Source: Atherix ibis | Lineage: Eukaryota > Arthropoda > Insecta > Diptera > Athericidae | DNA: 64,000 nt | Direction: 5' to 3' | NCBI GenBank assembly: GCA_958298945.1 | Contig: OY282605.1 | Location: 27,444,811 to 27,508,810 of the forward strand | Shown: positions 35,251-41,115 of the stretch, one piece after another | Layout: every line of letters begins with the position of its first letter | Numbering within the stretch: the first letter of the stretch is position 1 | Made by a program: the position numbers and the translations under genes | The notes under the pieces: generated by a model | Told to the model about the DNA's origin: nothing | The model's database searches: none | The model's input: the letters and a program-made list of their open reading frames with translations, nothing else

Positions 35251-35355
35251 GTTATTATTGCCAACAAATTCAAATTGGCCCTGCCACATATCATAGTCCA
35301 AATCCAAACTTTCTGGTTGGCTTGCTGCTTCAGTAGTTGCAGTTGCAGTTGTCAT
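6366..35355 (-). CDS. nuf: nuclear fallout (Rab11 effector, FIP3/4 class), multi-exon, 3' end off window
   Basis: Split gene on the minus strand; supported coding pieces in transcript order are 35355-34651, 33783-33745, 28498-28397, 17861-17727, 9091-8638, 7730-7603 and 6404-6366, with an alternative start exon 19639-19589. All junctions have GT/AG signals and agree in phase. The coiled-coil part (LELLQRQVTDLADTQ, AVLQARYHMLEEQLRE, LLARVEREAALQNENCQ, LEEQNEELQATVLTRGLEEG, LNSLAQELEEMSQAQ) is what I recognise as Drosophila Nuf. In flies Nuf binds Rab11 at recycling endosomes and steers membrane and actin delivery to furrows in embryonic cellularisation. The C-terminal Rab11-binding domain lies outside the window. 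Introns hold many transposon relics. The N-terminal exons are assigned by phase and splice sites, not by recognised homology. Confidence 0.85.
7603..7730 (-). CDS. nuf: nuf coiled-coil exon (LEEQNEELQ)
   Basis: 128-bp exon; acceptor TTAATTTCAG, donor CAG|GTAAGC. It enters in phase 1 (joins the single T left by the exon ending at 8638) and leaves in phase 0. It encodes about 43 residues, LEEQNEELQATVLTRGLEEG followed by LNSLAQELEEMSQAQ, the segment of Nuf just upstream of the Rab11-binding domain. Read-through into the intron adds about 14 residues and a stop, so retention would truncate the protein. This is among the strongest homology calls in the window. Confidence 0.92.
7803..8489 (+). mobile_element. 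DD41D (rosa-like) relic, copy 2, in nuf intron
   Basis: Clear inverted ends of about 33 bp: left AGTAAAGGATTATCCATTTT...CGGAAAGTAT, right the reverse complement (CTTTCCGAACCATAAATTGG...TTCTTTAC). These give the best view of the family's termini. The interior keeps only scraps such as VNWPPRSCDLTPLDFF-like sequence near 8178-8232. About 690 bp long, internally deleted, opposite in orientation to the gene. Confidence 0.8.
8638..9091 (-). CDS. nuf: nuf main coiled-coil exon
   Basis: 454-bp exon; acceptor TTTTTAG, donor AAT|GTAAGT. Enters in phase 0 (AELRSEERLAEEQKRHRELL) and leaves in phase 1. It encodes about 151 residues of nearly uninterrupted heptad-type coiled coil (REAALQNENCQIKIK, CDKQANDLHSTEEKLELARE, EDLMVELGKELERLR) with a short Pro/Thr break (GPALPTTTPE) before RLEELHQEMDELRQKNK. 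This layout, including the TT(T/S)PE break, is that of Drosophila Nuf. GC content is clearly higher than in the flanking introns. The reverse-strand ORF across it is a shadow. Confidence 0.95.
9092..10036 (-). other. nuf intron segment
   Basis: AT-rich intron sequence with no recognised exon or element up to the mariner that starts at 10039. Confidence 0.5.
10217..11345 (+). pseudogene. Irritans-like mariner transposase with 27-codon tandem duplication
   Basis: Begins MEKEQYRSVIRFLFLEG like its sister. A one-base deletion in the DEPRPGAP region (about 10405) shifts frame; the frame is open again from 10453 with the second HTH, WVPRLLTPENK, the first catalytic Asp in TVDETWIHWY, then the segment EQSKQWTSPGERAPKKAKTG...GKVM repeated exactly twice. 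The second Asp sits in RNDNAPAH. A one-base deletion at about 11131 (PPYSPDL becomes PPYLQIW) breaks the third-Asp block, and a stop lies in the C-terminal part (GTAA at about 11278). Clearly inactive. The duplication itself keeps the frame, so it could have arisen while the gene was still open or by chance. Confidence 0.9.
10726..10887 (+). repeat. 81-bp exact tandem duplication inside transposase
   Basis: Two head-to-tail 81-bp units starting GAACAGTCGAAACAG and ending GGTGATG, identical by eye. The unit is 27 codons in the transposase frame. The sister element has a single unit, so this is a duplication specific to this copy and probably recent. Confidence 0.95.
11433..12636 (+). mobile_element. 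'CGAGGTCTGTTC' mariner, copy C1, with long inverted ends
   Basis: DD34D mariner bounded by TA (11431-11432, 12637-12638). Transposase scraps on the plus strand: GREEVNDEKRAGRPSTSTTDE (about 11750-11815), an HTH segment, the first catalytic Asp in ITADESWVYGYD (about 12061-12095), FFDCRGVLHHEF, second Asp in YHDNAPAY (about 12335), SPDLAPC (about 12422-12442). Frameshifts separate them. Instead of the C-terminal coding end and normal right terminus seen in sister copies (29.3, 32.3 and 59.4 kb), the last about 170 bp are an inverted copy of the first about 195 bp. So this copy has left-end sequence at both sides. Confidence 0.9.
12637..13739 (-). other. AT-rich nuf intron segment
   Basis: Runs of A and T with no coding segment or repeat unit recognised. 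Confidence 0.5.
13740..14395 (-). mobile_element. DD41D-type transposase relic (second family), minus strand
   Basis: Reading the minus strand from about 14130 to 13750, one meets FSNEAHIHLDG and VNKQNCRI, then a decayed FWCG-type block, an AQAITVNGTRYHDMI-like block, and a first-Asp block close to ADNTWFQQDGA. These are the hallmark blocks of the insect DD41D/rosa-like Tc1-mariner transposases, in the right order. The distal part with the last Asp is lost. A possible terminus lies near 14370-14395 (GGAACACCCTATATA). It differs from the shorter-ended DD41D family dispersed elsewhere in the window. Confidence 0.65.
14485..14890 (+). mobile_element. DD41D-type transposase relic, plus strand
   Basis: Short degenerate piece with EEAITVNFERYRHMLTNF (about 14640-14695) and then a VNWMPRSSN-TPFEFFLWSYLK block (about 14808-14870), i.e. 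the ITVN and final-Asp regions of the DD41D family, here with Glu at the Asp position. Stops are frequent and the part between the blocks is shortened. A local repeat of the CAAGATC(C/G)TCCAATT(T/A)GACACCGTTTGA phrase (about 14738 and 14814) suggests a small internal duplication. Confidence 0.6.
14891..17726 (-). other. AT-rich nuf intron segment
   Basis: About 2.8 kb of very AT-rich sequence between transposon relics and the next exon. Short CA/TA-rich tracts near 16090 and 16195. A less AT-rich patch at 15600-15740 has an open frame but no splice signals or recognisable product. Confidence 0.5.
17727..17861 (-). CDS. nuf: nuf coiled-coil exon (LELLQRQV)
   Basis: 135-bp exon, 45 codons, phase 0 at both ends; acceptor TATTTTACAG, donor GAG|GTGAGC. 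It reads LELLQRQVTDLADTQ, then DDRTTRTKTEYAVLQARYHMLEEQLRE, a well-conserved start of the Nuf coiled coil. Because both ends are in phase 0, it can accept any of the upstream exons seen here (long N-terminus, middle exon, or short alternative first exon). Confidence 0.93.
17862..19588 (-). other. nuf intron segment
   Basis: AT-rich with a perfect 10-bp-stem palindrome at 18118-18143 and a less AT-rich patch around 18120-18260. No exon recognised. Confidence 0.5.
18118..18143. repeat. Perfect short palindrome
   Basis: CTAAAAGTGC and GCACTTTTAG flank a 6-nt centre (GGTGCA). It stands out in an AT-rich intron and could be part of a small decayed element; nothing else supports a function. Confidence 0.6.
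19589..19639 (-). CDS. nuf: nuf alternative first exon (MDIDDILKDIQQLKSSC)
   Basis: An ATG at 19639 opens a 17-codon frame, MDIDDILKDIQQLKSSC, ending exactly at a GTTAGT donor in phase 0, which fits the next exon at 17861. Its Leu/Ile spacing would begin the coiled coil. Upstream the sequence turns GC-rich, as expected for a 5' UTR and promoter. This would give a short isoform without the long polyN/polyQ N-terminus. Inferred from frame, splice signal and context, not from recognised homology. Confidence 0.6.
19640..20640 (-). promoter_or_regulatory. nuf: Probable promoter/5' UTR of the short nuf isoform
   Basis: A block clearly richer in G+C and CpG than anything nearby (roughly 19880-20640), lying just upstream of the alternative start exon. 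On the minus strand it contains TCAGTGTT near 20150, a match to the fly initiator TCAGTY, but I see no TATA box or convincing downstream element. Many CA/CG-rich short words (ACGCACAGC, CACACACAC). The part nearest the ATG is the likely 5' UTR. Start site not determined. Confidence 0.45.
20650..20855 (+). mobile_element. Possible LINE reverse-transcriptase fragment
   Basis: A 68-codon open stretch contains YLERRKIAVPEYSGGIMRA followed by TGMPHGCELAPIL. The spacing matches the LINE RT block 'YL..R....V...G...R....G(V)PQG..L.P.L'. The canonical PQG is PHG here. No catalytic YADD block is found nearby, so this is at best a short relic. It abuts the GC-rich block upstream of the short nuf isoform. 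Confidence 0.4.
20856..22913. other. Intron/spacer with G-run and short open frames
   Basis: A long G-run at 21167-21199; the segment 21520-21800 is less AT-rich and open on both strands for about 90 codons, but shows no family I recognise and no splice context. Otherwise AT-rich. Confidence 0.4.
21167..21199 (+). repeat. Poly-G tract with G-quadruplex potential
   Basis: Sixteen consecutive G, then A, five G, TTA and eight G on the plus strand. It satisfies the simple four-run G-quadruplex pattern. Lengths in such a tract are unreliable in assemblies. On the nuf transcript strand it is C-rich. Confidence 0.8.
22914..23641. repeat. Three-unit tandem repeat (329 and 240 bp spacing)
   Basis: Units start GGTAGGCGGTAT at 22916, 23245 and 23485. 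Each carries GAGCAGGGAAT(G/A)CGTTAAG, a GCGCACGTTCGTAATG word and GTTTTTA(A)AGCAAATTG, then ATGAAAATTTTACTCAGTTG before the next unit. The first unit has an extra about 90 bp. CpG-containing and clearly different in composition from its flanks. Not recognised as a known element. Confidence 0.85.
23910..24010 (+). mobile_element. Possible Ty3/gypsy integrase zinc-finger scrap
   Basis: The plus strand reads GGHDNSGHLGIAKEFKLTDY then YCLIMP, resembling the HD.SGHLG..KT......Y(Y/F)WP(G)M part of the integrase N-terminus in Ty3/gypsy-type retroelements. Only about 30 residues, and no further integrase or RT sequence is seen around it. Could be chance. Confidence 0.3.
24011..25977. other. nuf intron/spacer, unassigned
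   Basis: AT-rich to 24530, then a more mixed region 24600-25560 with GATCACCACCATCACCACC and several CGTCGT words, which could be another 5' UTR or promoter. A 10-bp inverted repeat (TTTATAGTTG / CAACTATAAA) lies at 25128-25162, and its right arm contains TATAAAA on the plus strand. No exon can be called. Confidence 0.35.
25978..26907 (-). mobile_element. DD41D (rosa-like) relic, copy 3
   Basis: Ends match the family: left GGTTATCCAAATTGTGCTTT.GGAAAGTAA, right CTTTCCGAACTACAAAAAGA. The minus strand keeps ISRFVDVNYPAILCDLTLL near 26270-26215, the VNWPPRSCDLTPLDFF region, plus a scrap of the FW..A/QKK segment near 26440. A 30-bp direct duplication (GCGAGACTCGATCATGTTGA...) sits at about 26034-26092. 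Confidence 0.75.
26908..28396 (-). other. AT-rich nuf intron segment
   Basis: No coding or repeat structure recognised; very high A+T. Confidence 0.5.
28397..28498 (-). CDS. nuf: Probable nuf exon (34 codons, RQMMLEYWEDDE)
   Basis: 102-bp segment between acceptor TTGCCCAAGTAG and donor GAA|GTCAGT, phase 0 at both ends, reading NMHHTSLSKHDSESR... and ending SKRQMMLEYWEDDE on the minus strand. The composition (Ser-rich, acidic end, few stops) and codon pattern look like real coding in an AT-rich intron. Either an internal exon between 33745 and 17861 or, from the ATG at 28495, an alternative first exon. Function of the segment unknown; I do not firmly recognise it from Nuf. Confidence 0.55.
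28760..28815 (+). mobile_element. Solo left terminus of the CGAGGTCTGTTC mariner
   Basis: The first about 55 bp of the C family (AAGGTCTGTTCAAAAAGTAT ... CGCGGGTTACGTATA) without the rest of the element, joined directly to a DD41D relic. An identical-looking stretch begins the copy at 29.3 kb. Confidence 0.8.
28816..29284 (+). mobile_element. DD41D (rosa-like) relic, copy 4 (3' half)
   Basis: Only the right half is left: TLDMLRQ-type region decayed into ATCYITRQIWGF, then FGNLN.RRRSYNLMLL (VNWPPRSCDLTPLD region, about 28905-28960), then the terminal region with TCGAAGCATAAATTGAATAA. Its left part is replaced by the solo mariner end. Confidence 0.65.
29298..30083 (+). mobile_element. CGAGGTCTGTTC mariner, copy C2, internally deleted
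   Basis: About 786 bp with left end TAAGGTCTGTTCAAAAAGTA and right end TTTTTGAACAGACCTCG followed by TA. The N-terminal two thirds of the transposase are mostly gone; remaining blocks are FVRSNVKVLLTVFFD-like (about 29535-29580), second Asp in HHDNAPAHASLLV (about 29699-29737), third Asp region SPDLAPSDVFLLPKLKSPMK (about 29790-29850) with 34 residues between the two Asp. A short A-run frameshift follows. Non-autonomous. Confidence 0.9.
30084..30888 (-). other. AT-rich nuf intron segment
   Basis: No feature recognised. Confidence 0.5.
30889..31648 (+). mobile_element. DD41D (rosa-like) relic, copy 5
   Basis: Left end GGATTATCCATTTTGTAATT.CGGAAAGTA, followed by the CAACTGACAGCTGTCA word that several copies share just inside the end. 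Coding scraps: GYVIKQNSHYI (about 31118-31150), YEGETATINFERYNRM (about 31258-31305), and a degraded terminal half. Right end near 31630-31648. Opposite to nuf. Confidence 0.75.
31665..31795 (+). mobile_element. Mariner transposase fragment (briggsae/cecropia-like), plus strand
   Basis: Plus strand reads SICKALAKRNEVDPFHKRMI then AGDEKSVTYS, i.e. the first catalytic Asp block of a DD34D mariner (normally TGDEKWITYDN). It breaks off at the Tyr, about 535 bp before sequence that would continue it is found on the opposite strand. Confidence 0.7.
31950..32328 (-). mobile_element. Mariner transposase fragment continuing in inverted orientation
   Basis: On the minus strand, starting at 32328, one reads YDNFVRKRS, then SKRG, AQMGGQTKT, IYYELLPYGQ, LEAS-type decayed region and, near 32040-31990, an SLQNFLSDKKLASGED-like block. 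These are the parts of the mariner protein that follow the first Asp block found on the plus strand at 31.7 kb. Several stops. Split off by the C3 element at its 5' side. Confidence 0.65.
32331..33247 (-). mobile_element. CGAGGTCTGTTC mariner, copy C3, internally deleted
   Basis: About 917 bp between TA at 32329-32330 and 33248-33249, inserted exactly at the edge of the inverted mariner fragment. Minus strand: left-end leader with the CACGTGTTTTGGCTCG word; LLNFDQKQHRINIAK (about 33048-33000), first Asp in ITGDESWVYSYD (about 32970-32940), VMRKLREAIRQKH (about 32745), then a deletion that removes the second Asp, and third-Asp block SPDLAPCDFFLFPKLK (about 32630-32580). Ends with a normal right terminus. 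Confidence 0.9.
33250..33744 (-). other. nuf intron segment
   Basis: AT-rich, no recognised element. Confidence 0.45.
33745..33783 (-). CDS. nuf: Probable nuf micro-exon (TDKKSYLANSKLK)
   Basis: A 13-codon segment, TDKKSYLANSKLK, between acceptor TTTGTTAAAAG and donor AAG|GTAAGA, phase 0 at both ends. It fits between the long first exon (ends phase 0 at 34651) and downstream phase-0 exons. Its size is the same as the 39-bp exon at 6366. Support is splice sites, frame and composition only. Confidence 0.55.
33784..34650 (-). other. nuf intron 1 (most likely)
   Basis: Lies between the two N-terminal coding exons. Holds a (GA)n microsatellite and a patch of mixed composition at 34080-34400 (TTCTGTTCACCATGTGAAAAG and similar words) that I cannot assign. 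Confidence 0.5.
34476..34496. repeat. (GA)n microsatellite
   Basis: About ten GA dinucleotides in an intron. Confidence 0.95.
34651..35355 (-). CDS. nuf: nuf long-isoform first coding exon, polyN/polyQ
   Basis: Opens with ATG at 35355 (in-frame TAA codons about 20-40 nt upstream) and runs 235 codons to a CAA|GTAAGA donor in phase 0; read-through would stop 8 codons later. Residues 16-32 (SLDLDYDMWQGQFEFVG) look like a conserved acidic-aromatic motif. Then come Asn runs of 13 and 9, a block with ILIDEETFLSLHPTDFEDSI (about residues 95-114), Ser/Asn-rich sequence, and a Gln run of about 11 before NGFTAEICDNINEQ. Low-complexity Asn/Gln runs are common in fly regulators. Assignment to nuf rests on strand, phase and the absence of any other gene downstream; it could be a separate gene. 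Confidence 0.6.
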
Positions 35356-35916
35356 ATTGAATGCGGATTTTTTCGATATTTTTTATTATTTAAACACGAA
35401 TTAATTATAAATTGATTTTCACTATTTAAACTTAATAAACTATATGGCAACAAAAATTCATAAGCTTTTCTTTCAAATTTGAAAATTTTATTTTTTTTGT
35501 ATAATAGAAAATTCATAATTTTTTTAATAAGAAAATTTTTACATACTTTCTTCTTATTGATTTATGTAATTTTTTTTCTTTTTAGTTTATAATCAATTTG
35601 ATACTAAAAAATTATGAATAAACAGAGAATATTTTATATTATAGTATTTGAAATTTTTTATGGAAAATTATTTTAAACATAATCTTAAGTCAGAAAAAAG
35701 TGCATTTGGCTTTTTTAAAATTAGGGATTATTGAGAAAATTAATAAAATTCATGTTTTCATTAAACAATATATTTTATACAAAGTAGTTTTTATTTTTTT
35801 TTAGAAGACCATTAATTAATTCTTATATAATAGATATATAAAAACTTCCATACAATCTTAAATTTTTTCACAAAATATTTTTCATATGAAAAAATTACAA
35901 ATAAAATTTTATTCAA
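35356..35916 (-). other. AT-rich 5' flank of the long-isoform exon
   Basis: Expected 5' UTR/promoter territory, but no TATA box, initiator or CpG-rich block is evident. Confidence 0.4.
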
Positions 35917-36038
35917 TTTATATCTCGGAAATTAAAGATTAATTGAACATACTTTTAAGTCAGAATTTGATTAAATTTTTATTTCATTATATTTTATGGA
36001 CTTTGCCATTTGTCATAAAATATAATATCATTTTAATA

Positions 36039-37225
36039 TCAGGTATATAAGCTTAAATCCGCTGTTTGGTTATTAATGGCGTGAGTGAGCGTATTAAGCT
36101 TTTTTTTATGAGTTTGACATCTATCAACATTAATTTCATACAACAACATACATTTTTCCTTTGGTAATCATTTCTAGTTTTGTGCCAGAAAAAGAGCATA
36201 TCCGGGAAGCTCTGCTTTTCTACTTCAATTTAAATAAATCGGCTGCCGAATCGCATCGAATGCTTATGGAGGCCTATGGTGATAGTGCTTTATCACAAAC
36301 AACGTGCTGAGATTGGTTTCGTCTATTCAAAGACTGCAATTTTGACTTGTGGGACAAGAATCGTGGAAATCAGCCTAGGAAGGTTCAGACCATCAAAAAA
36401 TTCTCGCGGAGCAATTGGGTGTTACTCAACCAAACATTTCCTTGCGTCTGCGTGCCATGGGAAAGATTGAAAAGATCGGAAAATGGGTGCCGCATGAATT
36501 GAACGATAGGCAGATGGACTGACGCCAAAACACATGCGAAATCCTGCTCGCCAGACAAAAAATAAAGTCGTTCCTGCATCGGATTGTGACAGGCGATGAA
36601 AACTGGATATATTTCGAGAATCCTAAACGTAAGGAATCGTGGGTTGACCCCGGCCAACCATCAACATCTTCCACAAGACCAAATTGCTTCGAACCGTTTG
36701 GTGGGATGAGGCTATCGTCTACTATGAGATGTTGAAACCTGGTGAAAATGTCAATGCCCACCGCTACCACCAACAATTGATCAAATTGCACCGTGCTCTG
36801 CGTGAAAAAAAGACGGATTATCAACAAAGACATGACAAGCTGATTTTCCTCCACGACAACGCACCATCGCACACGTCAAAAATGGTCCGAAACTATTTGG
36901 AGGCACTCAACTGGGAGGTGCTACTCCACCCCGCTTATTCATCAGACCTGGCCCCTTCCGACTACCACCTGTTTTCGTCGATGGGCCACGCGCTCGCTGA
37001 GCAGCACTTCGATTCTTACGAAGACGTTCGAAAATGGCTTGATGACTGGTTTGCCTTGAAAGAGAAGGATTTATTTTGGCGTGGTATCCACAAATTACCC
37101 GAGAGATGGGAAAAATATGTAGCTAGCGAGGGCAAGTACTTTGAATAAATTTTTTTTTCTTTCTATGAAAAAAAACATGTGTTTTTGTTGACTAAAAAAG
37201 AGCTGATTTAAGCTTATACACCTGG
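36039..37225 (+). mobile_element. Mos1-like mariner, nearly full length
   Basis: 1187 bp between TA at 36037-36038 and 37226-37227, with about 25-bp inverted ends (TCAGGTATATAAGCTTAAAT at left; the right is the complement of CCAGGTGTATAAGCTTAAAT). It lies within a DD41D relic. Drosophila Mos1 is about 1.29 kb, so this copy is only slightly shorter. Confidence 0.93.
36180..37148 (+). pseudogene. Mos1-like mariner transposase, disrupted
   Basis: Starts as FVPEKEHIREALLFYFNLNK, then SAAESHRMLMEAYGDSAL, a TGA at about 36308 inside the CERWF-type motif, a frameshift near 36370, RLRAMGKI, KWVPHELNDRQMD, first catalytic Asp in VTGDENWIYFENPKRK (about 36588-36632), frame change near 36685, WWDEAIVYYEMLKPGENVNA, second Asp in LHDNAPSHTSKMV, third Asp in SDLAPSDYHLFSSMGHAL, end at SEGKYFE (37145). 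The last 154 codons are an uninterrupted frame and conserve the two Asp. Close to Drosophila Mos1 throughout. Confidence 0.93.
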
Positions 37226-37785
37226 TAACTCCCACAAGATTGATTGCAGGATTAGATCCTTTTGATGTGATTTTTATTAACTTTTTCGCACATTTTAGGC
37301 TGTAATTGGTCCCCCCACTTTACGGATTTTGGTTTTAAGATGCTCAAAAAATTGAGGATTATTTGCGTAAACAAGGTTTTTATTGTTGTTGTAAAGTTTC
37401 ATAAGAAAAAGTTCAACAAAATCTCTAAATTATGCTTCCTCTAAACTTTTCGGTCAATGAAGCTAACATTTTTAGTAGTACGCAGATTGTGCTGCTGTTT
37501 TGTTAATACCACATATGGTCTAGATTAAAATCATTGATTTTAGGGTAAAAAAAAACTGTTATTATTGGGTTATAGCGCTCAGAATCGATTCTCCTTCTTC
37601 ATTTACAAAGAAATACGGACCTTTAGATGAAAATACAGATCAGACTTTCATTATCCGGGGATTAATGGTAATCTCTACAGTCACTCATGGGGTTTTAAGA
37701 GCCTCACATATGACGACTATGCCTATTGTCGTATCCATCAAGCGAGAAATGAGCCTCACTGTTAAAGAAAATTCTTCAGTGGTTA

Positions 37786-39299
37786 GTATAAAGTTTTTAT
37801 AATTTAAACATGCTGTTTATACTGGTTTAACATATATACTTAATAGCAAGGTTGCTAAATTGATAACCCCACATAAAGAAATAAAACCGAAAATATTTCA
37901 TCTAAAAATATAAACCAAAAACCCACACTAGAAGTGTTGTCATAAATCAAGTTAAAGAAATTCCAAAAATACAAAATATCGACAAGAATACATTTACCAA
38001 AATAGGCTGCAGTTTACCAAAAATGGTCGTCTTATAAGATGTCGGAATTTTTATATTTTATTTCTTTAATTTTTAAATAAATATTTCTTTAATACTGTTT
38101 ATATTAAAAATTATATTTTTATGAATTCGAACAAATATTCAATTTGATAAGATTTTATGAACATTTTTGGTATCAATTCTCGCTGCCAAGGCGAGAATTT
38201 TGAAAAATTGCGAAAGAAATTATTTTTAACCGAACAAAAATTGACATATTTTTTTTTTAAAAAAAAAGGAAAAAAAAAATAAATATTTTAAAACCAAACT
38301 TGAATTATTATTATTTAAAATAATATTTATTTTAGTTTTTAGATTGGCATTGAATTTAAGGTGAAATATTTAAAAATTCAATTAAATACAAACAGATTTT
38401 TTTTTTTACTATTCATCCCACCTACTTTTTATTAACACGATTTGTTATGAATTTTGTAGACAAAAAAAATTCAAATTTTCAGTTAGTATTATTAAGAAAT
38501 AATACTTGAAAATTACTTGATTTATTTTATCAACGATTTACTGAAAGAAAACATTGATTACGAAATTGTTAAAATTTCTAAAGTCTTCGAGAGAAAAATG
38601 CAGATTTGAAGGTAGTTTATGCTAATCCGGAAAGGTGTTAATTAAATCCATAAGGAAAACAGTTATTGTGCTCTTGAATATATTTTACTGGTACAGTTAT
38701 AAAGAAAAAAAGCATAAAAATAAAAAAAAGTATTTGTTTCAAAGTTCACTTTTATGATAATATCATAAAAAAATTTCACAATCTATAATAGATTGTTTAT
38801 TGTCGTATCGCCTAATCTACAAATCAGAAAAACACAACAAAATTCTTCAGAAAGAACAACTGTCGGCAAAGTTAAATATTCTATTTTTGTATTAATACAT
38901 TTAGTAACAAGTAAAAAAAAAACTTGTTTATAAACAAACAAAATTCTTTCTTATCAGCAACCATAAGAAAAATAACTTTTATCAAAAACCCCTAAAGGCG
39001 TAATATTTTTTTTTTAGATACAAAACTGAGTCATTGATTTTTTTCGGAAAATGTTTTGATATAAAATACGAGTAAGATAATTTTATAAGAATTTTTTTTA
39101 TAATATATTTTTCAAAACAAAATGTTAAAATAAAATTGATAAAAAATAAAAGCTCTGATATTTTTGTGGACAAAAAATTTCATGTTTTCCTATAACATAG
39201 CTGAGAACACCTAAAAATAATTCGCATAAATAAATTTACAATTTATTTCCTATAATTCAGTCATTTAACCAGCGACAATGACTATTTTCAACAAATAAT
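37786..39299. other. AT-rich spacer
   Basis: About 1.5 kb without recognised coding sequence or repeats. Confidence 0.5.
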
Positions 39300-41115
39300 A
39301 AAGATATTGGAACTTTTCATTTTATTTTTAACCTTTTCAGAATGTTTCTAGTATTTTTCAAAAATATTTTATTTTTTTAAATGTTTCAATATTTTTCAAA
39401 TTTTCTATTATTTTTTCCAATTTTTCCAAAAATTGCCGTATTTTTTTCAAGTTTTTTTATTTTTTTTTAATTTTTCTTATTTTCTCCAAAAAATTTTTAT
39501 AAAACTTTACAATCTTATCAATTTTTTTATTTTTTTTTTAATTTTTCTTATTTTCTCCAAAATATTTTTATAAAACTTTCCAATTTTTTTTTTAAATTTT
39601 TGGCATTGTTTTTAGTTTTTTTTAAAAAGTTTTCTAATTTTTACAAATTTTTCTTTCAGTTTATCTAAAAAAATTTAAATTTTTTATTTTGTTTCAACTT
39701 TTTAAAAAACTTTTCCAAAAAAAAATTTGAATTTTTCCAAAACTTTTCTCTTAATTTCAAAAAATGTTCCAATTGTTCCAAGAATTTTACATTTTTTATA
39801 AAATTTTCCCAATTCTTCCAATATTTTCCCATTTTTTTTCAACTTTATCAATTTTTCCAATTCATCCAAAAATTATCCAATATTTTTCAATAAATTTTTC
39901 ATTCCGCAAAAAATTTTCAGGTCTTTTAAAAATATTCCAATTTTTTCAACTTTTTTTCCAATTTTTTTCCAGTTATTTTCAAAAATTATATAATTTTTTT
40001 TCAGTTTTTTCCAAAAATTTTTAAATTTTTTCATTTATTTGTCAACTTTATTTTTAAATTTTATCCTCAACTTTTTTAAAAAATTTCCCATAATTTTCAA
40101 TTTTTTTCAAGAATTTTCCATTTTGCAAAATTTTCTAAATTTCTTAATTTTTTTAATTTATTTTTCAGTTTATCCAAAAAATTTCAATTTTCTCTTAATT
40201 TTTTTCCAACTTTTTCAAAAATTTTCCATTATTTCCAAAAATTTTCAAAATTTTACTAACAATTTTCCATTTTATTATTTTTCAATTTCTTTTTACAATT
40301 TTTCCCTAAAAATTGTAATTTTTTCTAAATTTTTAATTTTATTCCCAGCTAAAATTAAAATTTCCATTTTTTCCGAGGTTTTTCATTTTTTTCCATTTTT
40401 GTCCAACTTTTTCAAAAATTTTCCATTATTTCCAAAAATTTTCAAAATTTTATTAACAATTTTCCATTTTGTAATTTTTCAATTTCTTTTTACAATTTTT
40501 CCCTTAAAAATTGTAATTTTTTCTAAATTTTTAATTTTATTCCCAGCTAAAATTTAAATTTCCATTTTTTCCGAGGTTTTTATTTTTTTTCCATTTTTGT
40601 CCAACTTTTTCAAAAATTTTCCATTATTTCCAAAAATTTTCAAAATTTTACTAACAATTTTCCATTTTATTATTTTTCAATTTCTTTTTACAATTTTTCC
40701 CTAAAAATTGTAATTTTTTCTAAATTTTTAATTTTATTCCCAACGAAAATTAAAATTTCCATTTTTTCCGAGTTTTTTCATTTTTTTCCCAACTTTTGTT
40801 CATTTTTTCCAAAATTTTACAGACAATTTTCAATTTTTTCCAATTTATCCAAAAATTATACAATTTTTCCCAATAAATTTCAGTTATAAACAAAAATTTC
40901 CAGTTTTTATAAAAATTTTCTTATTTTTTCAAATTTTTTTCTAGTTATTTTAAAAAAAAATTTCTAATATTTTAATTTGTTTTTTAGTTTATCCCAAAAA
41001 AATTCAATTTTTCCTAATTTTTTTCCAACTTCTTCCATTTTTTTCAACATTTTCAAAATCTTTCCAAATTTTCCAAAAAACTTTCCATTTTTTCCAAAAA
41101 AATTTCCGACAAAAA
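39300..41115. repeat. T-rich, G-depleted degenerate repeat field
   Basis: About 1.8 kb composed almost only of words such as TTTTTCCAA, AATTTTCC and TTTTTCAAAAATTTTCC, with very few G on the plus strand. Contains a 197-bp tandem unit (next entry) and a shorter direct repeat of a TTTTTCTTATTTTCTCCAAA segment near 39470 and 39545. The long open frames here (up to 172 codons of Phe/Ile/Asn/Leu) are by-products of the composition, not genes. Confidence 0.85.
40206..40788. repeat. 197-bp tandem repeat, three units
   Basis: The start word CCAACTTTTTCAAAAATTTT occurs at 40206, 40403 and 40601, and a weaker copy begins near 40789. Units share TTATTCCCA(G/A)C(T/G)AAAATT and TTTTTTCCGAG words and appear over 90% alike. 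Confidence 0.9.

Larger units (their letters stand above)
35917..37785 (-). mobile_element. DD41D (rosa-like) relic, copy 6, interrupted by a Mos1-like mariner
   Basis: Left part (CTCGGAAATTAAAGATT ... GACTTTGCCATT) and right part (GCAGGATTAGATCCTTTTGA ... TTTTTCGCACATTTTAGGCT) line up with copy 9 at 57 kb when the mariner between them is removed. On the minus strand the EGESI block (about 37600-37570) is still visible. The far right end is faint. Confidence 0.7.

Noticed and set aside
36684..37148. 154-codon open frame as an active gene
   Set aside because: It is only the C-terminal half of a mariner transposase; upstream stops and frame changes make it a pseudogene.
39764..40557. Open frames of 86 and 172 codons rich in Phe/Ile/Asn
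   Set aside because: They fall in the T-rich, G-poor repeat field. The residues follow from TTT, ATT and AAT words and the frames repeat with the 197-bp unit.
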